A stretch of 64,000 nt of DNA from Oreohelix idahoensis (GCA_024509875.1 JAMPIV010019879.1:226001-290000); one strand, 5' to 3'. Positions 50,201-52,532 are shown, numbered from the stretch's first letter. Notes: generated by a model from the sequence alone, not told the origin. Numbers and translations: made by a program.

Positions 50201-52532
50201 GTGATTCCTGGTTCACTTTGTATTTGAATCAGGACACATATATATTAATGAAAAGTAATTAATACATATTGATATTTGAAAATTTACCAGTGACTCGTTT
50301 AAGATAGTCTCATAGAATGTTCCATGTATGTGAGTGTCACAGTGTTGTCAAGTGTGGTGGAATAAATTAAATTGTTTATCTGTCTGTTGTGGTTGTGACT
50401 TACACTTCATCATATACATACCCTAGACATATAACGTAGTCATCACAATATTCCAGAATAATTCTGACTGAGGTATACATATGTGGCAGCAAGTAAGGTT
50501 ATCTGTAAAACACTACACCTATTAGATACAGATACCTTCACAGCTGATCTCAGTCAGTACACTAAGTCCCCTATAGATATTTATAAAATCCCACTTTACC
50601 ACAATGACGCATCCATATGTCAAGACTGGGACATAGGTGGAGCGGTATACAGCCATCTTCGTTTTCTTACCAACCTCTCTCTTGCTGAGGAATCCTCGAT
50701 TTATGGCCTGAAAAAGTCTCCCAGCTGCTGCTTTTCGAGTGGCCAACTCTTCTTTGCGCAAGCAGTGCTGTTTTTGCAAGCAACGACATTGGAGAATTTT
50801 TCAAAACAACTGTAGGAGTTCGCCAGGGATGCATCCTGTCACCAGTGCTCTTTAATATATATCTAGAACATATTATGCAGGAGGCTCTCTACGATTATAA
50901 ATCAACCATATCGATTGGAGGCCGCCCTCTGTGTAATCTACGTTTTGCTGATGATATTGATCTGATAGCTGGAACAGAATCAGAACTTCAAGACCTTACC
51001 TCTAGACTGGAGAAAGTAACAAGAACGTATGGGATGGAAATTAATATAGAAAAAAGCAAGATATTGGTGAATAGCCGTAAGAAACATGTTCCGACCAATA
51101 TTACGTTAAATGGGCAAACGTTAGAAGAAGTTAACACCTTTAAATATCTCGGGTCCACTATATGTAGTGATGGAAGATCAAGTAAAGAAATCAAGACAAG
51201 ACTTGAGATGGCCTCAGCTGCCATGACAAGGTTGAATGTGATCTGGAAAAGTAACATCAGTTTTCCTGTGAAGATCAAATTATACAAATCACTTGTATTA
51301 TCTATTCTCTTGTATGGGTGTGAGGGCTGGACACTCACTGCAGATACGGAGCGAAGGATTCAGGCTTTCGAGCATAAATGTTATAGAAGAATTTTGCGCA
51401 TTTGCTATAAAGAGCACAAAACAAATGTCTATGTTAGAGAGAAGATAAACACCTATGCAGGCCACCAAAAACCACTTTTGTCAATAGTGAAACGCCGAAA
51501 GCTTGCCTGGTTTGGGCATGTAACTCGTCATGACTCCCTTTCGAAAACGATCCTCCAGGGAACAGTCGAAGGTAAACGGAGAAGAGGAAGGCAAAGAAAA
51601 TCCTGGGCTGATAACATCAAAGAATGGGCAGGACACGGTTTTTCCACACTTGTACGCATTGCTGAGAATAGAGAGCAGTGGAGGACCATGTCTGCTGATG
51701 CTTCCACCATGGCACCCCTACGACCCATGACGGGTTATGGGTTGAGATGATGATGATGACCATCCCTCTCTTCTCCAGCTCTTCCTTCCAGGCTTGCAGG
51801 TTGGATTGGAGATGTGCCTCTGATTTAGCAATCAGGGCAACATCATCAGCAAATACCAGCTCTGAAATACAGACCTGTCTCATCTTCCAGTACCCCACTG
51901 AATACTTTCTTGTTCTCTCCTTACATGCCTTGATGACATCGTCCATGAGGAGTATGAAAAGATAAGGTGACACTATCATCATACAACAATATCTTATAGT
52001 AAAATGGATCATTATATAAAATTTCATTTTAACATGATATTTCCTACTTTTCGGATAGTAACCCAAACACTTTGAACGTGTTTTTCTCAAAACAAAAGTT
52101 GAAGTAAAGATGGAATAAAGCACTACCAAGGCAGCGAGTTGTTATGCACAGAAGGTAAACTAACACTTGTTTATCACTAATGACCTAACAAACAATCTTT
52201 GAACTGTGTGATATTGGTTTCTGAAAACTTAGATATTAACAGCTTTGTATGATCTTTTTCTGCAGTTTTTGTTTTAATATTTCTTAAGCTCTCAACTACC
52301 TGTGGGTTTTATCACTCTCTTTGACATCTGCTTTAATCTGAATGTTTCCTGTTGGAGATGTCACAGATGAAGAAGCTACAAAGTCCTTCTGAGTTGAGGG
52401 TGATGATTCTGCCTTGAGAACAGTTGATCCAGAGTAACACCTAAATGTGCCGACTTGGCACACCAACTTGAAGTGAGATTGTTCAACACTTCTACCAAAA
52501 AAACATGCCGACTTCAGCTTTAATCTGTTTAT
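4975..52532 (-). CDS. TMEM143: TMEM143-like (DUF3754) protein, spliced, 8 exons, 5' exon missing
   Basis: Exons, in transcript order: 52300-52532, 40973-41132, 39977-40171, 38757-38963, 24061-24204, 17653-17772, 12969-13125, 4975-5294. All inner borders are GT/AG and phases match (2/2 at the first junction, 1/1 at the last, 0 elsewhere), giving 1536 nt and 511 residues plus TGA. Landmarks are RERYIPITRQSL (about 78-89), DPSNPDKETL (about 135), YYKRVIVALR (about 242-251), GIEMLLPDG (about 270), two hydrophobic segments (about 288-312 and 314-332), YTDRRNAYLVDVSRILYFK (335-353), AEDESLKELLLAYVFL and an acidic C-terminus ending YGWF. This order matches vertebrate TMEM143, a mitochondrial two-pass membrane protein of unknown activity (family knowledge; human form about 459 residues). 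Exon 1 has no ATG and its frame is open through the acceptor, so the start lies in an unseen upstream exon. Introns make up about 97% of the span. Confidence 0.8.
5295..6327. other. Intron 7, proximal part, no feature recognised
   Basis: AT-rich sequence. A single 81-codon open frame near 5884-6129 shows no family resemblance and overlaps no splice pattern, so I do not call it. Confidence 0.3.
6328..6450 (-). mobile_element. 3' end of a LINE (family D) with (GTTC)n tail
   Basis: Read on the minus strand, an AATAAA is followed directly by five GTTC units (plus-strand GAAC repeat at 6328-6347), as LINE 3' ends often are. The adjacent block with GGGCACGCAGGCCC also occurs at 19130-19170. Confidence 0.5.
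6530..6625. repeat. A/AT-rich low-complexity tract
   Basis: A/T-only sequence with AAATAAA, AATAAT and CAACAA runs. Open frames here are Phe/Ile-rich artefacts. Confidence 0.85.
6860..7300 (-). pseudogene. LINE family D reverse transcriptase C-terminus, decayed
   Basis: The minus-strand frame around 7150-7290 reads FKTSLAYSAAHLWNNLPNDL..., the 'A..LWN.LP..L' signature found at the C-terminal end of many CR1/Jockey-like LINE ORF2 proteins. The same block, more decayed, is at 19330-19500, so this is a dispersed family. The 3' UTR-like block with GGGCACAG lies at 6880-6900. Confidence 0.55.
7380..8426. repeat. ~32-bp minisatellite, left part (split by LINE A)
   Basis: Units of about 32 bp (ACTATACAGAACTAGCACAC + ATGTTGATGTAC) alternate with variant units containing AATATATAGAACTAGCACTC, which gives a higher-order pattern. 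The array resumes at 11591 after the LINE. Confidence 0.95.
8586..10592 (-). CDS. LINE A reverse transcriptase, ends at a premature stop
   Basis: 668 residues from ATG at 10592; the open frame extends upstream to the G-run. RT motifs are FRANRSTQDLIF, LCFIDLEKAFDRVPW (motif A Asp), TGVRQGDILSPYLF (motif B), LAFADDVALIAES (catalytic FADD) and VDHFKYLG. The C-terminal WFGHVCRM region is typical of RTE-like proteins. The frame stops at TGA (8586-8588) where copy 2 has CGA, a CpG-type C-to-T change. In the same frame after the stop, codons continue ~46 more residues to TAG at 8446. The copy is therefore almost intact, with one stop and one frameshift. Confidence 0.88.
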   Translation of the reverse strand: MSIRTYKLREPENKTRYQELIAAAVSNTEERPDDLETLWIKFKDIIKTAAAEACGEVRLGNGRGRTPWWTEEVKEKIREKKMAWRQYLGAKNTTGQMEKYREYVTLRTEAKNKVLAAKQKSWEEFGEKLERDAQEGQRLFYGTLGNMRGERQCPLKFIEDRRGGLLAAPRGVVGGWRGCFSELLGGGHGEALEVINTSTEEETNDGEDDIKMEELKAALEKIKMGKAAGHDGITPEMVKFMGASGDLLLLRVLQAAWYNKTIPKDWEIAIMTPIFKKGDSRQCGNHRGISLLSVPGKICSRILERRLRRLAEPQLDEVQCGFRANRSTQDLIFTLRQLSEKALEYKSEMHLCFIDLEKAFDRVPWRKLWDCLARKNIPAPLIHAIQSFYKSCRNYVRTANHKSEEFRTTTGVRQGDILSPYLFMLLMGDVVRACRERAGKYSVGCWKMRQVYISELAFADDVALIAESEAHLQSNLQVWREELERRGMVISSSKTKSMVISRDERKHQIKLGEQVLEQVDHFKYLGAIIDRKGGIREELATRKAAAGRLFQAINRGFLSKREVGKKTKMAVYRSTYVPVLTYGCESWAMTTTHKSQIQTSEMRYLRKVVEVTRRDMVRNQTIRQGLKSYPLQTQVEQSQLRWFGHVCRMGEDRIPRQAWETKSQGSRP
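10639..11463 (-). CDS. LINE A endonuclease domain (EEP type)
   Basis: 274 residues from ATG at 11463. The exonuclease-endonuclease-phosphatase motifs appear in order: TWNTGSI (N), ILAITETRR (Glu, metal binding), VYGPN, MLGDFNARVG (D-F-N) and SDHYLL (catalytic Asp-His). In this family the enzyme nicks the target DNA to prime reverse transcription. The frame ends 10 codons after SDH, in a run of 8 G (minus strand) at 10652-10659. The next frame in the element opens immediately after that run, so endonuclease and reverse transcriptase were probably one protein separated by a 1-nt slip. Confidence 0.85.
   Translation of the reverse strand: MITSNTREKTGLILKATNWNGLRTTTYGTWNTGSINGREEELVEEMGKAKLEILAITETRRKGQGVMDLDGNTLLYSGVPMSERAKGGVGCIVAQNQKDSIKGWNFVSERIMVVKLKEGETIVNLVIVYGPNEDERAEVKEEFFELLQRTVDDCLDEVVMLGDFNARVGNDHARWGGVIGRYGEDTLNDNGKRLLRFCSEQNLIITNTKFPHKRIHACTGCEPTGNERSVIDYAIVRRSSFKYVRDARVWRGPEIGSDHYLLTIKGTTGGGCSA
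11591..11845. repeat. ~32-bp minisatellite, right part
   Basis: Same units as 7380-8426, ending in several simplified AATATATAGAACTAGCACAC repeats. It is continuous with the left part once LINE A is removed. Confidence 0.92.
12085..12195. repeat. 27-bp tandem repeat, 4 copies
   Basis: GACAGTCACTGACAGAGATGAATGGAA repeats four times, the last with CATAGATG. Short intronic minisatellite. Confidence 0.95.
12245..12445 (+). repeat. Interspersed repeat family R, copy a
   Basis: Shares ordered blocks ('ACTACTGCACC', 'CAGAAACCACTGTTGCA', 'GGTGCAGGCTTCCTGC', 'GCTCTATA') with copies at 12570-12725(-), 23850-24010(-), 39030-39262, 41945-42150 and 46990-47205. Class unknown; about 200-250 bp, probably a SINE. 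The copies are heavily diverged, so old. Confidence 0.55.
12570..12725 (-). repeat. Interspersed repeat family R, copy b
   Basis: Reverse-complement copy: TTATAGAGCATGCAG, GCAGGAAACCTGC and TTACCTCTTACAAACATGTC correspond to the 3' and 5' blocks of copy a. It lies 130 bp from copy a in inverted orientation, so the two could pair in the transcript. Confidence 0.5.
12969..13125 (-). CDS. TMEM143: TMEM143-like exon 7
   Basis: Acceptor CTTTGTTAG, donor CCACCAG|GTAAGTCA. It encodes NIASNKGLLTLLVNRAEDESL... (52 residues plus 1 nt), the segment after the second membrane helix. The 'AED...KE.LLAY.FL' pattern is the best-conserved signature of the family's C-terminal half. Confidence 0.82.
13328..13526. 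repeat. 45-bp minisatellite, left part (split by MITEs)
   Basis: Four and a half copies of a 45-bp unit containing CACACAATCTGTTAAGTCTC. Each unit carries one TTAA, the target of the TTAA MITEs that follow. The array resumes at 14663. Confidence 0.95.
13527..13756. mobile_element. 230-bp TTAA MITE (piggyBac-like)
   Basis: Perfect 16-bp terminal inverted repeats, CTCTTAGTATACGAGC and its complement, flanked by TTAA on both sides (13523-13526 and 13757-13760). TTAA duplication plus TIRs is the piggyBac-superfamily pattern. No ORF; non-autonomous. Confidence 0.9.
13761..14662. mobile_element. 902-bp TTAA MITE, family M2 copy a
   Basis: Perfect 15-bp TIRs, CCTTTAGCACGCTGC and its complement, with TTAA on each side (13757-13760 shared with the neighbouring MITE, and 14663-14666). 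There is no transposase ORF; the inside contains T-rich and A-rich runs. A second copy at 22373-23236 shows the same internal blocks, for example AAATGAATCGGCATC and ACGCCATGCGGTGGGGATGA. Confidence 0.92.
14663..14745. repeat. 45-bp minisatellite, right part
   Basis: Continues the 13328 array after the two MITEs: TTAAGTCTCCACAACC, then one and a half more units, the last diverged (CATCCTTTCTAC). Confidence 0.9.
14783..15556. repeat. 13/16-bp TTATTATAAGTAG array, left part
   Basis: Mixed 13-bp (TTATTATAAGTAG) and 16-bp (TTGTTATTATAAGTAG) units with shorter variants. Longer blocks recur (about 14985-15130 and 15295-15430 have the same order of variants), so the array also grew by duplications of ~300 bp. 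It is interrupted by LINE A copy 2. Confidence 0.93.
15557..16499 (+). pseudogene. LINE family A copy 2, 5'-truncated, inside the array
   Basis: Starts within RT motif B (TGVRQGDILSPYLF) and runs to the LINE 3' end ACGACTAAGTAAGTAA. FADDVALI and the WFGHVCRM region are present. One extra T at about 15895 (CACTTTT where copy 1 has CACTTT) shifts the frame, leaving open pieces 15609-15899 and 15946-16476. The latter reads through the site of copy 1's premature stop (CGA here). Both flanks are AAGTAG array, so no clear target-site duplication can be defined. Confidence 0.9.
16500..17240. repeat. 13/16-bp TTATTATAAGTAG array, right part
   Basis: Continues the left part. The first third carries its own variants (TTTTAAGTAG, TTACAAGTAG), absent on the left side, so local amplification continued after LINE A copy 2 inserted. 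Confidence 0.93.
17259..17531 (-). mobile_element. tRNA-derived SINE, family 1, copy b
   Basis: Same family as 1218-1496, in reverse: it begins with a T-run and ends GCGCGGCTCCC. A 13-bp target-site duplication AATGATGCACATA flanks it (17246-17258 and 17532-17544). The related sequence at 24563-24585 holds this target only once, so the empty site is visible in the same window. It sits about 120 bp downstream of exon 6's donor. Confidence 0.95.
17653..17772 (-). CDS. TMEM143: TMEM143-like exon 6
   Basis: Acceptor ...CTACACCAACAG, donor CTTCAAG|GTGAGT; 120 nt, phase 0. It encodes the second hydrophobic helix (LDWTLVLTLVSGAFGFHVW) and the basic SYTDRRNAYLVDVSRILYFK motif. Its 3' half, with the donor and intron flank, is duplicated at 24505-24725. 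Confidence 0.82.
17889..18048. mobile_element. 160-bp hAT-like MITE
   Basis: Imperfect TIRs, CAGGGTTTCTTAACCTG against CAGTGGTTCTTAACTG (read inward from the right end). A 9-bp direct repeat CTGCTAGTT lies on both sides (17880-17888, 18049-18057); hAT elements make 8-bp duplications, so one base is probably chance. No ORF. Confidence 0.82.
18118..18380 (+). mobile_element. tRNA-derived SINE, family 2, copy a
   Basis: A-box-like GTGGCAGAGTGGTTAGAGTA and B-box-like AGGTTCAAAACC, spaced as in tRNAs, followed by a ~180-bp body with TTGAGTTAGGGAGG and TCTCTAACACCTCCCT. Copies on the minus strand are at 18600-18840, 19640-19860 and 52870-53140. Confidence 0.75.
18600..18840 (-). mobile_element. 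SINE family 2, copy b
   Basis: Reverse-complement match to 18118-18380: GTTAGAGACCATACTTA, the CTGCCCTTTCTAACTGACAG block, and a B-box remnant CCAGGTTTCAAATCC. It is inverted relative to copy a with about 220 bp between them. Confidence 0.65.
19110..19500 (-). mobile_element. LINE family D 3' fragment, copy 2
   Basis: Two blocks match 6340-6450 (GGCACGCAGGCCC) and 7130-7290 (ATTAGCACTCAT..., the 'LWN.LP' coding block, here with stops). Between them is AT-rich filler. Confidence 0.45.
19640..19860 (-). mobile_element. SINE family 2, copy c
   Basis: Matches copy b throughout (GTTAGAGACTTCACTTGTA, TAGCTGCCTCTGCC, B-box remnant GGGTTTAAAACC). The A-box end is lost. Confidence 0.6.
20233..20309. 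repeat. 15-bp tandem repeat, 5 copies
   Basis: GACATTCCATCCTGT repeated five times. The frame is open only because 15 is a multiple of 3. Confidence 0.95.
20462..21748. repeat. 27-bp minisatellite, ~47 copies
   Basis: Unit TTCCACTTGTCTGGTTCTTG plus TCATCAG. Variants TGTCTGG/TATCTGG, TTGTCA/TTGTTA and CCACTT/CCACCT occur in runs: the TTGTTA variant is confined to about 20625-20825, evidence of block amplification. Because 27 is divisible by 3 every frame stays open, producing spurious ORFs over 400 codons on the plus strand. I see no start context or splice evidence for them. Confidence 0.97.
21929..22194 (+). mobile_element. tRNA-derived SINE, family 3
   Basis: A-box GTGGCATAGTGGTTAGTGC and B-box GGTTCGATCCC in tRNA spacing, then a body with CGGCTCCGGGGTCGACCC. 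A 9-bp direct repeat TTCTTTTGG lies at 21920-21928 and 22195-22203. It has no poly(A); the 3' end is GGGATCCTTTA. Confidence 0.8.
22373..23236. mobile_element. 864-bp TTAA MITE, family M2 copy b
   Basis: TTAA on both sides (22369-22372, 23237-23240). TIRs CCTTTAGCACGCTG and the complement of GCAGCGTGCTAAAGG match at 14 of 15 positions. The interior is collinear with 13761-14662. No transposase. Confidence 0.92.
23237..23849. other. Intron 5 filler
   Basis: AT-rich sequence without a recognised element. A short stretch near 23405-23440 translates as WFDHLVRMCG, reminiscent of the WFGHV.RM motif of LINE C-termini, and is probably a decayed fragment. Confidence 0.3.
23850..24010 (-). repeat. 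Interspersed repeat family R, copy c
   Basis: In reverse complement: AGAGGTGACTAATATGAGG, AAACCATTACTGC, and GCAAAGGGGGCTAACTGCA followed by TTATGCTCTCC, the family's ordered blocks. It ends only about 50 bp from the donor of exon 5. Confidence 0.55.
24061..24204 (-). CDS. TMEM143: TMEM143-like exon 5
   Basis: Acceptor CATTATTTCAG, donor AAT|GTAAGTGAAC; 48 codons, phase 0. It starts VPVHGIEMLLPDGSIRMR, the family's 'P...lE.LLP.g' motif, and goes on into the first hydrophobic helix (GILVASTAVAGSGVL...). Confidence 0.85.
24450..24508 (+). repeat. 3' end of the nuclease-type element (see 54300-55206)
   Basis: Contains AAACACTTGAC, GATGATCAGATTGCCTTCTG and TAGAATTTCCT, matching 55130-55206 with a few changes. 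Short fragment of the same dispersed element. Confidence 0.5.
24505..24725 (-). pseudogene. Partial duplicate of exon 6 with intron flank
   Basis: Collinear with the ends of 14768-17690: TTTCCTACCAAC, AACAAGAATTAT.AAGTTATT, only two AAGTAG units, TTTTAATGATGCACATATAA, then CACTTCACAACCCAAATTT and the end of exon 6 with the same CTTCAAG|GTGAGT donor. The coding remnant reads LFDIRRILYFK where exon 6 has LVDVSRILYFK. The 5' half of the exon and its acceptor are gone. The 2.4-kb array, LINE A copy 2 and the SINE of the original are all absent here. Confidence 0.85.
24726..25487. other. Intron 4, old repeat copy
   Basis: 25010-25260 is a copy of the repeat at 2155-2475. The rest is purine-rich (AGAGAGAGGCAGAGAG, AGAAGAGAAATGG) and has no gene. 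Confidence 0.4.
25488..25604. repeat. 36-bp tandem repeat, 3 copies
   Basis: AAATGCAAGGATTAAAACGG occurs at 25491, 25527 and 25563, each followed by TGTAATATGATCACCA. Confidence 0.95.
25640..25925 (+). pseudogene. RTE-like LINE 3' fragment with GATGAT tail
   Basis: Translates in pieces as DWIGHTWRK..., the 'WIGH.LRK' motif near the C-terminus of RTE-like ORFs, followed by basic residues and an imperfect end. It finishes GGAGATGATGATGACA, the short-repeat tail that LINE family B also has (51741-51755). Frames are broken. Confidence 0.6.
26270..26512. repeat. 33-bp minisatellite, ~7.4 copies
   Basis: Near-identical units GTCTTTCCAGTTGTCAAGAT + ATATTCCAGCTTT. 33 is divisible by 3, hence several open frames on both strands that are not genes. 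Confidence 0.96.
26588..29400 (+). repeat. Left LTR (2813 bp)
   Basis: TG...CA termini. It holds a promoter (26.99-27.13 kb), a splice-donor-like TTTG|GTAAGC at 27231 and AATAAA at 29079-29084. TATA to poly(A) signal is about 1.95 kb, so the R/U5-like transcribed part is unusually long. Confidence 0.93.
27020..27130 (+). promoter_or_regulatory. LTR promoter: CCAAT x2, CRE, TATA
   Basis: Two inverted CCAAT boxes (CTGATTGGCT near 27020, TCATTGGCTT near 27058), a perfect cAMP-response element TGACGTCA (27088-27095) and TTATAAAAGG (27121-27130) in order and at typical spacing. It is identical in the right LTR (CRE 32671-32678, TATA 32704-32713). Assigning NF-Y and CREB/ATF binding is inference from motifs. 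Confidence 0.7.
29396..29540 (+). repeat. Triplicated LTR-end/PBS segment
   Basis: The segment starting TGACAAAGTGGG occurs at 29396, 29451 and 29510 (spacings 55 and 59 bp). Each is followed by a copy of the PBS region. Only the first is an exact tRNA-Pro match; the second and third are diverged (CTATCGTCCGG, GCATCGTCCTTGGGAT). Confidence 0.9.
29404..29421 (+). promoter_or_regulatory. Primer-binding site, tRNA-Pro type
   Basis: TGGGGGCTCGTCCGGGAT, 3 nt after the LTR end, equals the 18-nt site complementary to the 3' end of tRNA-Pro known from gammaretroviruses. Confidence 0.88.
29931..31592 (+). CDS. Gag-derived coiled-coil protein of the LTR element
   Basis: 553 residues from ATG at 29931 (the frame is open from about 29886, without an earlier ATG). 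Residues 1-45 (LTAWKDAAKSMGMNEAETRAY) resemble the N-terminus of invertebrate Ty3-like Gag. Residues ~35-185 form a long charged coiled coil with tandem repeats: DLRKLEAEKEE twice and a run of REAQEK(I/L)AQ units. The remaining ~370 residues are polar and Pro/Ser-rich, with no capsid fold, CCHC knuckle or protease motif that I can see. Codons look maintained: there is no stop over 1.66 kb, and copies would show whether it is selected. It could help packaging or dimerisation through the coiled coil (inference). Confidence 0.7.
   Translation: MAELVKLLTAWKDAAKSMGMNEAETRAYIMREQDRQTEREKREAEKDLRKLEAEKEERARLAEMDLRKLEAEKEEKTRQAEERKAEREAQEKIAQREAQEKLAQREAQEREKAAERQHELAMRSLELQIGASDDILKKWERERQESAKKREMDRLAKALEQLAREKEQQERADESNHSISQVMSPILDHPSENLAPIANVSAQTAPQLQEKDFPLEMDPKPKQGRGLRKESSPYNAGKITKRSQVWKLHNRGNNASKHYNSDGYRFSHARERAQHTRHGKSRSGFESLIRHVSPAPQRDSEKQQAEAHLPDIPVQPNGKTVVIVEVHSLSSGIRPPMVLAPSGEGHTDKNCIQGTVEQVTESFISDSPRSNGILNRQVSLQDTFQLTPVTLTGEGKVEGRTRVLDGELPWSTVSSHQLFRPEKSEKSDLTHLQGAILESSVPLHIGRGRAITEPLPGADITYLFPKIEATGISENSVETKQEIGNSTPEEPEMGHLHFKVPAVSNPLMSSKVVAIARPLHSNSVMAVDQASISPDKAREVPDPPLEGIGLKRD
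31608..32174 (+). CDS. Second internal ORF, basic protein, unknown
   Basis: 188 codons from ATG at 31608, 16 bp after the gag-like stop, running through the polypurine tract into the first bases of the right LTR. It is rich in Lys/Arg (MERKKKKQVRVSLANK at the start). No family is recognised. It may be a remnant of removed pol/env sequence or just an open frame. Confidence 0.35.
   Translation: MGVVMERKKKKQVRVSLANKLFQFWNSDSRSRDITVGRRYLRSTRYRPYKRKHPANSLYRTAHNPLITCTVVRELCGSCTPPRPRTLIRKKPWRRKLGKHGQVHTGRRYVMVDWPSRLPVAERFKDRGREKRKSDHLCCGRKAVFTSCDLTTLGHTNSSGDLDRGQSEKNTSSSNLARNPVLQKGGVM
32155..32166 (+). promoter_or_regulatory. Polypurine tract
   Basis: AAAAGGGGGGAG, 3 nt before the right LTR begins at 32170; the expected plus-strand primer site. 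Confidence 0.85.
32170..34703 (+). repeat. Right LTR, 5' segment
   Basis: Near-identical to 26588-29120. Differences seen include T-run lengths, AACTGAAG/AATTGAAG, CCATTG/CCAGTG and TGTTCG/TGTTTG. It has the same TATA, CRE and AATAAA (34659-34664). Confidence 0.93.
34704..37649. mobile_element. Insert in right LTR: diverged LTR pieces, partly inverted
   Basis: 34704-34967 resembles the last 265 bp of the main LTR in plus orientation but is diverged (GTAGCTATATG, GAGGAAAGAATAACC) and ends CGTGACA. 34968-37626 is an LTR of the related family in minus orientation: read in reverse it starts TGTGACGGAG and keeps GGCACCAGTCGGC, the AGCATATTGTCG block and ATTTGGTA at matching order, with GTATAATAAAC near 35045. 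A 22-bp direct repeat beginning TGGCATCAGTC lies at 34682-34703 and 37628-37649. No 5-bp target-site duplication fits. Open frames here (for example 35717-36211) look accidental. Confidence 0.75.
37650..37925 (+). repeat. Right LTR, 3' segment
   Basis: Matches 29122-29400 almost exactly and ends TTTCGTGACA, followed by the TAAGA target-site duplication. Confidence 0.93.
37931..38756. other. Intron 4, proximal part
   Basis: AT-rich. A ~90-bp fragment at about 38510-38600 (CTCTGAAGAGACTTAAAGGA, CTGGTCCCTCAAGATAAGTC) matches the 5' part of repeat family R. Nothing else is recognised. Confidence 0.4.
38757..38963 (-). CDS. TMEM143: TMEM143-like exon 4
   Basis: Acceptor TTAAAAATAG, donor AGAGAG|GTATCA; 69 codons, phase 0. 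It includes RYDVLRFWVLGHE and PVDYYKRVIVALRLKKDSK, corresponding to the 'RYFKRVV.A...K' segment of human TMEM143. Confidence 0.85.
39030..39262 (+). repeat. Interspersed repeat family R, copy d
   Basis: Most complete copy: GTGGTCTCTGAGGAGACAAA, ACTACTGCTCCCTCAAGCTT, GTCATTAGAGGTGGCTAATA, ATAGAAACCATGGCTACAAG, and CCATGATCCATAAGGAG at the 3' end. Confidence 0.6.
39977..40171 (-). CDS. TMEM143: TMEM143-like exon 3
   Basis: Acceptor TAAATCTACAG, donor GTGCGG|GTGAGT; 65 codons, phase 0. VLFDPSNPDKETL matches the 'LYDP.NPDRETL' motif of vertebrate TMEM143, followed by LLEDIMVKAKFRELP. Confidence 0.87.
40172..40972. other. Intron 2
   Basis: 801 bp. A minus-strand open frame at 40511-40795 contains 'VLVTHPTNLCQW..RQYCG'-like text with no recognised homology and no splice fit. 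No repeat is recognised. Confidence 0.3.
40973..41132 (-). CDS. TMEM143: TMEM143-like exon 2
   Basis: The acceptor is a T-run followed by AAG; donor CTGAAG|GTGGGT. Its first base completes an Arg codon split after exon 1, giving ...H-R-ERYIPITRQ. Phase 2 on both sides of that junction supports the join. 53 full codons follow, including FLTEDERKLFPDF. Confidence 0.87.
41320..41888. repeat. 24-bp minisatellite, ~24 copies
   Basis: AGCTCTGTTAATCTCTGACA + CATC; alternates TGACAC/TCACAC/TCTCAC in a patchy order. 24 is divisible by 3, which explains the minus-strand MCERLTEL repeat frames. Confidence 0.97.
41945..42150 (+). repeat. Interspersed repeat family R, copy e
   Basis: CTCTGAAGAGATAAAGAAA, ACTACTGCACCTTATGAC, ACAGAAACCACCCCTGCTAG, GGTGCAGGCTTCCTGTAAGG, CCATGCTCCATAAG in order. 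Confidence 0.6.
42236..45996. repeat. 61-bp minisatellite, ~62 copies (3.8 kb)
   Basis: Unit contains GAGACACAAAGGATG, TTTAATTTATAATTACCC and TTCATCAACCACATGATACA. Two major variants occur: GTTTAGTATTTAATTTAGAA with ATACATGAG, and GTTTTGTTTTTAATTTATAA with ATACAAGAG. Runs of one type alternate with the other and blocks recur (compare about 42340-42600 with 43890-44120), so growth was by multi-unit duplication. It ends in a diverged unit (ATTATCTTTCATCAG). Confidence 0.97.
45997..46989. other. Intron 1 segment with 18-bp triplet repeat
   Basis: 46471-46521 holds ACAGATCTGTCTTCTTTA in three tandem copies. 46600-46680 has irregular AATAGCCCAAAG repeats. No gene. Confidence 0.6.
46990..47205 (+). 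repeat. Interspersed repeat family R, copy f
   Basis: GTGGGTCTCTGAGGAGACAC, CTACCTCAGGCAAATCGTAA, GAGGTGACTGTGTGAGGTCA, GATGCCAGCTTCCTGAAAC, TTAATGCTCAATAAGAAG. Confidence 0.6.
47281..47566. mobile_element. hAT-like MITE containing a ~115-bp G-tract
   Basis: Perfect 12-bp TIRs CAGAGGTTCTCA and complement. Flanks ATTTAGAC and ATGGGTTA do not match, so the target-site duplication is lost or the boundaries are old. The G-tract (47391-47505) is broken only by a few T and A. Confidence 0.7.
47391..47505 (+). repeat. Poly-G tract
   Basis: About 105 of 115 bases are G. Strong G-quadruplex potential on the plus strand; on the gene's sense strand it is a C-tract. Its length may be unreliable in any assembly. 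Confidence 0.9.
48181..50603 (+). mobile_element. Putative solo LTR, 2423 bp, in LINE A copy 3
   Basis: Begins TGTCGTGAG, ends TTTACCACA (TG...CA), flanked by ATGAC on both sides (48176-48180, 50604-50608). LINE A sequence is continuous across it except for 2 bp missing on the right. No internal repeat of its start is seen, so it is probably one LTR left by recombination. TATA-like CTATAAATAC near 49070 and an AATAAA near 50350 suggest plus orientation. No ORF. Confidence 0.75.
50757..51755 (+). pseudogene. LINE family B (RTE-like) 3' fragment, nested in LINE A
   Basis: The frame is open from the insertion point: VGVRQGCILSPVLFNIYLE (motif B), LRFADDIDLIAGTE (catalytic FADD), EVNTFKYLGSTI, SILLYGCEGWTLT and LAWFGHVTRHDSL, ending at TGA 51748-51750. 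The tail is GATGATGATGA, typical of RTE-type elements. The 5' half, including the endonuclease, is missing. It lies on the opposite strand to its host LINE A. Confidence 0.9.
51985..52299. other. Intron 1 next to exon 1
   Basis: 315 bp between LINE A copy 3 and the donor of exon 1. AT-rich; nothing recognised. Confidence 0.4.
52300..52532 (-). CDS. TMEM143: TMEM143-like exon 1 (first identified)
   Basis: Acceptor GCTTTATTCCACAG, donor ACCCACAG|GTAGTT; 77 codons plus 2 nt. It is Ser/Lys-rich, with basic residues and few acidic ones in the first 45 (INRLKLKSACFFGRS...), as expected after a mitochondrial presequence. There is no ATG in frame. Upstream the frame stays open only to a TTG beside the palindromic element, so the initiator lies in a further exon. 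The exon's identity rests on phase and position, not on family similarity. Confidence 0.65.

Larger units (their letters stand above)
47765..51972 (-). mobile_element. LINE family A copy 3, 5'-truncated, with two nested insertions
   Basis: Exact 12-bp target-site duplication CTATCATCATAC (47753-47764, 51973-51984). Tail ACTAAGTAAGTAAG. LINE segments on the minus strand are 51972-51756, 50756-50609 and 48180-47765. They are separated by LINE B (50757-51755, with about 140 bp of LINE A deleted) and a 2.4-kb putative solo LTR. Without the inserts it starts in RT motif B, close to the truncation point of copy 2. All frames are broken. Confidence 0.9.
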
